Shown: positions 1-5,189 of the stretch, piece by piece
Layout: each line of letters opens with the position of its first letter
How positions within the stretch are numbered: position 1 is the stretch's first letter
Assembly: GCA_052034135.1 (NCBI GenBank)
Contig: JBPOJC010000033.1
Coordinates: forward strand, 1 to 6,160
Length of the DNA: 6,160 nucleotides
Direction of reading: 5' to 3'
Source: JAGPKI01 sp052034135
GTDB lineage: Bacteria > Caldisericota > Caldisericia > UBA6126 > JAGPKI01
Position numbers and translations under genes: made by a program
The notes under the pieces: model-generated
What the model was told of the DNA's origin: nothing
What the model saw: only the letters and a program-made list of their open reading frames with translations
Databases searched by the model: none

Positions 1-938
1 AAACAGATAGATTTATCTCCCTGTCCAAAGACGTAATCTCCATAAATAGCAGGATTCATGTAATTACTTGTTCCGTTACTTACTCGATACATTGGGAATC
101 TAATATTTTGATCCTCCATTTTTAATGTACTAACAATTTTACCATTTTCATCAACAAGAAAAAGTTGATTTCTTAGTGAAAACAGAAAACAATCAGAACC
201 TATTAAGTCAATAAAAGCCAGTTCATAATTCGCTGTTGAGAGTTTTTGTTCAACATGAACTTTTTGTGACGACAAAGCCATGCTGGGTAATTGAATCTTT
301 AAAATGTCCTGCCAATTTTCAACAAATATGTATAGCGATGAATCCTTTATTAAGTATGAAGAATTGAAAAGATATTCCATTACATGAGGCAAATACTCGA
401 AATTCTCCAGAATCTTTCCACCTTCAGTTTCCAATATGCAAAATCGATATTTGTCAGTTACAAGTAGCTTCTCGTCCGACAGATAGAGTGTAAGATAGCA
501 ACCCCAAAGATCAAAAGGCAAATCTGTCTTCCAGACAGTTTCATTTTTCTCAGTGTTGATCTTTTTTACATATGGTTTAAGATCTGACTCTTCATCTTTA
601 GGTGTTGAAGATATGTATAGAAAAGAATTATCAAGTATAAAGTCAAAAAACAGCATATTTTCTTCTGGAGAATATTTCTTTAATATTTTCCCACTTTCTG
701 GATTGATACACAATATTTTACCTATACAATTTATGTAAACCTCTTTTCTTTCTGGATTTTCTGCAATTTCTATTGGCTGAAGATATTTAAGTGCATTCCC
801 ATCATCTTGAGTTAAATCAATTTCCCATTCTTTTATAAGGTTTGAAGTTTTAGGTAATCTTAAATACGAAGATCCACATGGCACTGATAGTAAAATAATT
901 AAAATACAAACAACTATACTAAGCAGATATTTTCTCAT
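1..938 (-). CDS. Exported PQQ-like beta-propeller protein, C-terminus off the left edge
   Basis: An uninterrupted frame of 312 codons plus two bases runs from an ATG at 938 to the left edge, so the C-terminus is missing. The N-terminus MRKYLLSIVVCILIILLSVPC is a signal peptide: two basic residues, then a hydrophobic run. Cys21 follows SVP, a poor lipobox, so it may be a lipoprotein or simply secreted. Segments such as GKILCINPESGKILKK (about 73-88) and KINTEKNETVWKTDLP (about 126-141) resemble PQQ-like/BamB-type propeller blades, as does VDENGKIV near 262-269. I do not recognise a specific family. It starts 19 bases after the stop of a truncated Rhs tip, so it may be that tip's partner or immunity protein (inference). 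The signal peptide directly after the ATG supports this start. A G-run lies 10 bases upstream. Confidence 0.85.
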   Translation of the reverse strand, partial: MRKYLLSIVVCILIILLSVPCGSSYLRLPKTSNLIKEWEIDLTQDDGNALKYLQPIEIAENPERKEVYINCIGKILCINPESGKILKKYSPEENMLFFDFILDNSFLYISSTPKDEESDLKPYVKKINTEKNETVWKTDLPFDLWGCYLTLYLSDEKLLVTDKYRFCILETEGGKILENFEYLPHVMEYLFNSSYLIKDSSLYIFVENWQDILKIQLPSMALSSQKVHVEQKLSTANYELAFIDLIGSDCFLFSLRNQLFLVDENGKIVSTLKMEDQNIRFPMYRVSNGTSNYMNPAIYGDYVFGQGDKSIC

Positions 939-948
939 CCTTTTTAAA

Positions 949-953
949 CCCCC
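949..953 (-). promoter_or_regulatory. G-run, probable ribosome-binding site of the left-edge propeller gene
   Basis: On the minus strand GGGGG sits 10 bases before the ATG at 938, followed by TTTAAAAAGG. A second purine patch, AAAAAGG, directly abuts the ATG and is too close to act as a normal Shine-Dalgarno. The same arrangement, a G-run then A/T-rich bases, precedes the other exported-protein gene at 2730. Confidence 0.45.
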
Positions 954-957
954 AATT

Positions 958-1710
958 CTAAGACCTGTTATTGCATGCATCAGGTATATTTTCACAATTC
1001 ATATTACGCATTTTCTCACAGTCCTCTAACCATTTATGTTCGTACTCTTCGATATTCTTATAATACATATCTTCTACTGCATCTTTATAGTCTGCTCCGA
1101 AAAGTTCTTTAAAAAAATCAGTTGCAAAATGCGCAACATCTAAAACATATCCTTCTCCTCCAGTATATGGATCCGGGCCCCAAATTGAGAACGTAGGAAC
1201 CCATATCTGACCTGTTTCTCTAAATTTTTGCCTCGCTGCTAACCATCCATTCCATAAAGAGAAATTTCTATACCAGCTCGCAAATACAGCATTGCAATCT
1301 TCGCCATTTTCACAATTCCCTTCTCCATCCCCTCCATCTTTATCTGTTGTATCATCTGTTGTTGTGGTGGTTGTTCCATTTGTGGAGACATTGCCCCAGG
1401 GATTGGGTATTACAACGTGTCCTTGCATGTAAACTGTTCCATCATCATTATTTGCCCATAAAGGTCCTATACTCATAAATCCATCTCTTGCCCTATAAGA
1501 ATGGGGGTCATCAATATCATTTGGGTCATATCTTGTATCAATAGCTCCGTTATTAGGGTTAATTAATACTGCTTTTGCCATATCTCCATCGTCATCTTCC
1601 TCTGCCGCTACATTTCCAAAGTTATCATAAACAAAAACAAGGTTGCCATTAAATCCTCCAGTTTCATTGTATGCAACTGAGAGAATTCTACCTTTTGTAT
1701 TTAATTCTTA
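958..1710 (-). pseudogene. Headless (orphan) Rhs tip cassette: core end, hinge and variable C-terminal domain
   Basis: An open frame follows an in-frame TAA at 1713-1711 and ends with TAG at 958; no start stands at its left boundary. It begins NTKGRILSVAYNETGG, about half identical over 36 residues to DTNGNILSMSYNETGG and onward in the Rhs-like gene at the right of the window. It then passes DPNDI and NPWG motifs and the hinge TTTTTTDDTTDKDGGD, and ends in an unrelated tip of roughly 115 residues. The tip has five cysteines and acidic and aromatic helical-looking segments (WYRNFSLWNGW, DVAHFATDFFKELFG). An internal ATG at 1581 could start a 207-residue product, but GGAG lies only 2 bases before it. 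This looks like a displaced, probably silent tip, as known for orphan Rhs/CDI C-termini. The tip's activity is unknown. Confidence 0.75.
1331..1375 (-). repeat. Thr/Asp hinge repeat, copy in the orphan tip
   Basis: This 45-base stretch encodes TTTTTTDDTTDKDG plus part of the next Gly. It matches 5145-5189 at 43 of 45 positions; both differences are synonymous (ACA/ACC and ACA/ACT). It marks the boundary between the shared Rhs core end and the variable tip. Confidence 0.9.
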
Positions 1711-1719
1711 TGTAAAATT

Positions 1720-2730
1720 TTACCTAATTTCATAAATACTATTATTCTCAATTCCATTCTCTTTCCTTATAGCTACTATTCTTTCGCTATCATTAACTTT
1801 AAGTTTAAAAATGTTCAATAATCCTTTGATTTTCATTGTATCTTGCTGATCATTTTTAATAATATGAATTTTTTCTTTTCCTATATTGTATATAATAATT
1901 ATATTTTCATTCTCTAAAAAAATAAGTCCTCCATTATTTATTCTATTATCCAGTTTACATTTTGTTTTTATCGTAAAATTGTCATTTTTGGAATTATATT
2001 CATATCTAAGAAGTGTAGAATCTTCCAATAACACAACAAATGTTTCTTTTCCGGTATCAAAGTCAATTGGTTTTTGAGGTAATTCAATCATAAAATAAGA
2101 AAGAGTATTAGTTTCAAAACTATCTTTCTTGATAAAAAGTAAGGAATTTAGATCTTCAAACATAACAATCAAATAATCAGATAAATAGCGAATTTTTCTT
2201 GCTTCTTTCACATCTTTTAACTCTTTCAATCTTAGATGAAGATTTGAGATTGCTTTTATTTCTCCATTTGCATAAATTGCTCTAATATGTACGGGATATT
2301 GATAATTAGAATTTGAAGGAACTAATCTTAATTTTGGTATATAACCTATTTGTTTATCAATGTCATTTCCTGCCTCTAACACAAAAAGATTGTTGTCATC
2401 ATCTGAACACATCGAGACTGGATATTTAAGAATTGTCTTTGGAAAATAAGAACCAAGTAAGCAAAGATCATATTCTCTCCTCTCTGTATCTCTCCTCTCT
2501 GTAGTATAATTTGATATAGAGACATTAAAAATATTTTCAGTGATGTGCTCTAAAAAATAGATTTGATTTCCTATTGTAACTGGATTGCTTAATATTAATT
2601 CTTCAGGTAGGTAAGAAAAACCAACAAAATCAAGATGAGAATTTACTGTATTTATTTTACAACCAGAGAAACAAAAGGATATTATTACTAAAACTGATAA
2701 GAAAATAGACAAAAACTTTTTAACATTCAT
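1720..2730 (-). CDS. Predicted lipoprotein of unknown function, possible beta-propeller
   Basis: This is a complete 336-residue frame. The N-terminus MNVKKFLSIFLSVLVIISFCFSGC has two lysines, a hydrophobic core and FSGC as lipobox, so Cys24 would be lipidated and the protein anchored on the outer face of a membrane. The rest is rich in beta-strand-like stretches (YLIVMFEDLNSLLFI, FVVLLEDSTLLRYEY, NIIIIYNIGKEKIHII), which suggests a propeller-like fold, but no clear family motif is visible. A 15-base tandem duplication gives TERRD-TERRE near residues 76-85. The start is supported by AAGGGGGG 6 bases upstream and by the signal peptide immediately following. It begins 19 bases after the stop of the cysteine-rich Rhs tip and may be its partner or immunity protein (inference). 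The insertion sequence upstream probably separates it from its original promoter. Confidence 0.85.
   Translation of the reverse strand: MNVKKFLSIFLSVLVIISFCFSGCKINTVNSHLDFVGFSYLPEELILSNPVTIGNQIYFLEHITENIFNVSISNYTTERRDTERREYDLCLLGSYFPKTILKYPVSMCSDDDNNLFVLEAGNDIDKQIGYIPKLRLVPSNSNYQYPVHIRAIYANGEIKAISNLHLRLKELKDVKEARKIRYLSDYLIVMFEDLNSLLFIKKDSFETNTLSYFMIELPQKPIDFDTGKETFVVLLEDSTLLRYEYNSKNDNFTIKTKCKLDNRINNGGLIFLENENIIIIYNIGKEKIHIIKNDQQDTMKIKGLLNIFKLKVNDSERIVAIRKENGIENNSIYEIR
2474..2503 (-). repeat. 15-bp perfect tandem duplication inside the lipoprotein gene
   Basis: Two adjacent identical 15-base units (2474-2488 and 2489-2503; plus strand TCTCTCCTCTCTGTA) encode the in-frame repeat TERRD then TERRE. 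Being five codons long, the duplication keeps the frame open. Confidence 0.9.
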
Positions 2731-2736
2731 TTAAAT

Positions 2737-2744
2737 CCCCCCTT
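2737..2744 (-). promoter_or_regulatory. Ribosome-binding site of the lipoprotein gene
   Basis: On the minus strand AAGGGGGG ends 6 bases before the ATG at 2730. It lies in the 19-base gap after the stop of the preceding Rhs tip, so tip and lipoprotein were probably co-transcribed and translated separately. Confidence 0.65.
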
Positions 2745-2749
2745 CAGTT

Positions 2750-3017
2750 TTATGGACAGAAACTTTTGTATAATCTTCTGTAATCTCCTTGGTATGTTCG
2801 CGCAAGACTCATGCCAATGCCTCTAAATTCTTCGTAATCTGAACCCCAACAGCTCGGATATATCCACCAATACCAAGCTAAACACCCAGGATGATTATCA
2901 ATTATGTCAGTGATTTTATCTCGGCATTCCTCAAATTTATCACACATTTCACTCATACTGCAATCTGAATCAAAAACAAGATCTCTAGTTGGATGGCCTG
3001 TTTTAGGATCAATATAT
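2750..3017 (-). pseudogene. 3' fragment of the interrupted Rhs-like gene: cysteine-rich tip end
   Basis: This frame is cut by the insertion sequence. Joined across the element through a single CTAG, it continues the right-hand Rhs frame without a shift (codons CCT-AGA-TAT). It supplies RYIDPKTGHPTRDLVF, then a cysteine-rich domain ending in KSFCP and TAA at 2750. Notable segments are CDKFEEC, HPGCLAWYWWIYPSCWG and RGIGMSLARTYQGDYRRLY. RYIDPKTG resembles the R-Y-x-D-P-x-T-G signature of Rhs core ends. A 68-residue product could start at an internal ATG (2956), but no Shine-Dalgarno precedes it, so I treat this as a remnant. The function of the tip is not recognisable; the cysteines suggest disulphides or metal binding in an exported domain. 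Confidence 0.8.
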
Positions 3018-3021
3018 CTAG
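3018..3021. repeat. Target-site duplication CTAG, left copy
   Basis: CTAG abuts the left terminal inverted repeat and recurs at 5055-5058. Keeping one copy and removing the element restores the Rhs reading frame, which argues for a 4-base duplication rather than CTAG being part of the element. Confidence 0.7.
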
Positions 3022-3040
3022 CGTGACTTTCCTACTTTCA
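3022..3040 (+). repeat. Left terminal inverted repeat of the insertion sequence
   Basis: CGTGACTTTCCTACTTTCA here pairs with the reverse complement of 5036-5054 (CGTAAGTTTCCCACTTTAA) at 15 of 19 positions, with mismatches at positions 4, 6, 12 and 18. Confidence 0.75.
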
Positions 3041-3116
3041 AGTCTAAATTAAAATATTTTTTATCTTAATAATTACCATCCAATCTTAGTTTAAAGCAAG
3101 ATATTTTTATCAAATT

Positions 3117-3131
3117 TTTGTATATACTAAC
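3117..3131 (+). repeat. Internal GTATATAC motif, left copy
   Basis: TTTGTATATACTAAC is a perfect 15-base inverted match to 4969-4983. Its core GTATATAC is a palindrome, extended as TTnGTATATACnAA. A third copy overlaps the transposase -10 box. It is a plausible binding site for the transposase or a regulator (inference). Confidence 0.55.
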
Positions 3132-3179
3132 AATTTATTCTAAATTATTTTATTTTATTCTTACTTTATCAATAATTTA

Positions 3180-3208
3180 TTGACATTTTATTTAATTATG
3201 TATATACT
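3180..3208 (+). promoter_or_regulatory. Transposase promoter, near-consensus sigma-70 type
   Basis: TTGACA (3180-3185) and TATACT (3203-3208) are separated by 17 bases. Transcription would be expected to start around 3214-3216, at the ATG of the transposase (3215). No Shine-Dalgarno lies between, so the message is probably leaderless. Confidence 0.7.
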
Positions 3209-3210
3209 AA
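3199..3210 (+). promoter_or_regulatory. GTATATAC palindromic motif over the -10 box, candidate operator
   Basis: TGTATATACTAA repeats the core of the motif at 3117-3131 and 4969-4983. It contains the TATACT -10 box, so a protein bound here would block transposase transcription. Autoregulation by the transposase is one possibility but is not shown by the sequence. Confidence 0.45.
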
Positions 3211-3214
3211 TAAT

Positions 3215-4963
3215 ATGGCTACTTTACAGAAGAAAAAATGCAGAGGTCATGAGTATTGGTATATAGTACAATCAAAGAGAATAAATGGTAAACCAAAACC
3301 AATTGTTTTAGCTTATCTTGGTAAAGCAGAAACATTGCTTGAAAAACTTAAACAGTTAAAAGAGAAGGAGAAGGATTTAAGTTTTGGAAAAGAGGTTTTG
3401 CTAAAGAAACTAAAGTCTTTCTCTCATGGGGATACATTAGCTTTATGGAAACTTGTTAATGAAGTAGGTCTTCCATATATCTTTGATAAATATCTTCCAT
3501 CTCAAAAGAGAGATGGGCTTAAAGTTTCAGAAACTCTAATTTTAGCTTCAATTTACAGAGCTCTTCATATATCAAGTAAGAGAAGTTTTTCAACCTGGAG
3601 CAGGGAAACAACTCTACCTGAAATTGCAAACTTTTCTCCTGATAAGCTAACAAGTCAGCACTTCTGGGATCAGATGAATACAGTAACAGAAGAAATGATA
3701 GAGAAAATTGAGAAGGATTTAACATTAAACTTAATCAATAAATATAATATTACTCTTGATACTCTATTCTATGATACAACAAACTTCTTTACCTTTATTG
3801 ATACTTCAAATGAAAGATCCTCCTTAACTAAAAGAGGACATAATAAACAGAAAAGAAATGATCTTCGCCAATTCTCTCTTGCTCTTTTAGTAGAAAAAGA
3901 ATTCTTTCTCCCACTAAGTTCTAAGGTCTATGATGGTAACATAAATGATAATTCACTTTTTAAGGAGTATCTTCCATACATTTTTAAAAAATTCAGGGAA
4001 ATAAACTTAGAGCTTGCAGACCTAACAATAGTCTTTGATAAGGGTAACAATTCAAAGAATGCATTTAGTAAAATTGATTGTGGTAAAATTCACTATGTTG
4101 CCTCTCTTTCGCCTTCACATCATAAAGACTTAATTTCAATTCCAATTTCCTCTTACTCTAAAATAAACATTAATGGTAAAGAGATTCTTTTCTTTAGAAC
4201 AAAGAAGGAAATATATGGAAAGATTAGAACAGTTGTTATATACAAAAGCGATAAACTATTTATAGGTCAATTAAGAGGTTTAGAGAAATATATTAAAACT
4301 AAAACAGAAGAGCTCTTCGAATTAAAGAAAGATTTATCGGAAAAGATTTTTACTTTACCTACCTGGAAGAAGAAAAAAGAGCAGTTAAAGAAGAAAATTA
4401 CAAATCTATTGAGAGGAGAATTTCCCAAGCTAATTAGCTTTAATTTAAGAAGAGGTAAGAATGGGAATGTCTTACTCTCTTACGAGGTTAATGATGACTA
4501 CTACAAATATCTCCTAAATGACTATTTTGGTAAGAGAATCTTAATAACTGACCAGGAAGGATGGAATACAGAAGATATAATATCCGCTTATTGGGGACAA
4601 AGTAAAATTGAGAAAGTCTTTAAGCATTTAAAGAATCCATATCACAACTCAGTAAAACCTACTTTTCACTGGACTGATTCTAAGATAAAAGTTCATACCT
4701 TTACATGTCTTACTGGTCTTCTTCTTGTTCAACTTTTAAATAAGAAAGTAAGAGAAAAAGAAATTAACTTAAGTATTGATGAGATATTATTAAAGCTTAA
4801 AGGAATAAGGAAAGGCAATATTATTTATCTTGACTCAAATGGAAAAAAGATTCGAGTTGAAGAATATCTTGAAGAAATGGATGATGACCAAAAAAGACTA
4901 TTAGATATTATAAATAATTTTAATTCAGAAAAGGAAGATAAAAATGAGAAAAAAAGAGATTAA
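3215..4963 (+). CDS. IS1634-family transposase (DDE type)
   Basis: This 582-residue protein catalyses cut-and-join transposition of the surrounding element. The N-terminus (HEYWYIVQSKRINGKPKPIVLAYLG split over residues about 12-36) has the layout usual in IS1634 transposases. The catalytic acidic residues can be placed as Asp187 (LFYDTTNF), Asp275 (IVFDKGNNS) and Glu466. The Glu lies in AYWGQSKIEKVFKHLKNP, a Y-2-x-3-E-6-K motif with Tyr459, Gln462 in place of the common Arg, and Lys473. FHWTDSKIKVHTFTCLTGLLL downstream is also typical of the family. The length is in the family range with no frameshift or internal stop, so it looks active. The ATG coincides with the predicted transcription start and has no ribosome-binding site. 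It runs opposite to all neighbouring genes. Confidence 0.95.
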   Translation: MATLQKKKCRGHEYWYIVQSKRINGKPKPIVLAYLGKAETLLEKLKQLKEKEKDLSFGKEVLLKKLKSFSHGDTLALWKLVNEVGLPYIFDKYLPSQKRDGLKVSETLILASIYRALHISSKRSFSTWSRETTLPEIANFSPDKLTSQHFWDQMNTVTEEMIEKIEKDLTLNLINKYNITLDTLFYDTTNFFTFIDTSNERSSLTKRGHNKQKRNDLRQFSLALLVEKEFFLPLSSKVYDGNINDNSLFKEYLPYIFKKFREINLELADLTIVFDKGNNSKNAFSKIDCGKIHYVASLSPSHHKDLISIPISSYSKININGKEILFFRTKKEIYGKIRTVVIYKSDKLFIGQLRGLEKYIKTKTEELFELKKDLSEKIFTLPTWKKKKEQLKKKITNLLRGEFPKLISFNLRRGKNGNVLLSYEVNDDYYKYLLNDYFGKRILITDQEGWNTEDIISAYWGQSKIEKVFKHLKNPYHNSVKPTFHWTDSKIKVHTFTCLTGLLLVQLLNKKVREKEINLSIDEILLKLKGIRKGNIIYLDSNGKKIRVEEYLEEMDDDQKRLLDIINNFNSEKEDKNEKKRD

Positions 4964-4966
4964 TTA

Positions 4967-5018
4967 AAGTTAGTATATACAAAGTTGAAAGCTAAAAACA
5001 ATGATGTATACTTAACTT
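4967..5018. other. Imperfect stem-loop downstream of the transposase gene
   Basis: AAGTTAGTATA (4967-4977) can pair with TATACTTAACTT (5007-5018), giving an 11-bp stem with one bulged T and a loop of about 29 bases. No T-tract follows on the plus strand, so it is not a standard intrinsic terminator. It could stop read-through weakly or simply reflect binding-site symmetry. Confidence 0.3.
4969..4983 (-). repeat. Internal GTATATAC motif, right inverted copy
   Basis: This is a perfect 15-base reverse complement of 3117-3131, placed 6 bases after the transposase stop. A shortened relative, TGTATACTTAAC, follows at about 5005-5016. Together they make a sub-terminal inverted pair inside the insertion sequence. 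Confidence 0.55.
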
Positions 5019-5035
5019 GAAGGGCATAAATGAAA

Positions 5036-5054
5036 TTAAAGTGGGAAACTTACG
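5036..5054 (-). repeat. Right terminal inverted repeat of the insertion sequence
   Basis: This is the inverted partner of 3022-3040 (15 of 19 matches). Read on the minus strand it adds codons for SVSFPL and a TAA to the broken Rhs frame, so the element itself supplies the premature stop. Confidence 0.75.
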
Positions 5055-5058
5055 CTAG
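5055..5058. repeat. Target-site duplication CTAG, right copy
   Basis: This is the second CTAG, immediately outside the right terminal repeat. Bases further out differ between the two sides, so the duplication is no longer than four bases. Confidence 0.7.
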
Positions 5059-5144
5059 GACAATCCTCATAATTTTCACCAATTTCTTTGCAAGTTTGCT
5101 TACAGGAAATATAACAAGGATCACTGCATGGCTCAGCATCATCT

Positions 5145-5189
5145 CCTCCATCTTTATCTGTAGTATCATCTGTGGTTGTGGTGGTTGTT
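5145..5189 (-). repeat. Thr/Asp hinge repeat, copy in the interrupted Rhs gene
   Basis: It encodes the same TTTTTTDDTTDKDG hinge as 1331-1375 with only two synonymous differences in 45 bases, although the coding sequence just before it has diverged strongly and that just after it is unrelated. Confidence 0.9.

Larger units (their letters stand above)
3022..5054 (+). mobile_element. Complete IS1634-type insertion sequence, 2033 bp
   Basis: The element has one long transposase gene, imperfect terminal inverted repeats (15 of the outer 19 bases match, both starting CGT), and CTAG on each side. It sits inside the tip region of the Rhs-like gene in the opposite orientation. The left non-coding end (3022-3214, about 190 bases) is very AT-rich and holds the promoter. 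The right end (4964-5054) holds an inverted copy of the internal GTATATAC motif. Ends, promoter and transposase frame all look intact, so it may still be mobile. Assignment to IS1634, in the wider IS4-like DDE group, rests on transposase motifs read by eye. Confidence 0.85.

Noticed and set aside
553..738. 61-codon plus-strand frame
   Set aside because: It lies antisense inside the continuous exported propeller frame (938-1), which has a signal peptide and PQQ-like segments. It has no ribosome-binding site or recognisable content.
1886..2077. 63-codon plus-strand frame
   Set aside because: It is an antisense shadow of the lipoprotein gene; its hydrophobic look comes from complementing an AT-rich coding strand.
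2474..2503. CRISPR-like or longer satellite array
   Set aside because: There are only two adjacent 15-base units without spacers, inside a coding frame.
2750..2956. A stand-alone 68-residue cysteine-rich gene
   Set aside because: The frame continues upstream to the IS junction and joins the Rhs frame exactly. The internal ATG has no Shine-Dalgarno.
3022..3110. Outward-facing promoter on the minus strand at the IS left end
   Set aside because: Weak -35/-10-like pairs exist (such as TTGCTT with TAATTA), but in DNA this AT-rich they are expected by chance.
3519..3725. 68-codon minus-strand frame
   Set aside because: It lies within the transposase gene on the opposite strand with no independent support.
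4967..5018. Intrinsic terminator of the transposase gene
   Set aside because: The stem is AT-rich with a long loop and no T-run follows, so it is listed only as a possible stem-loop.
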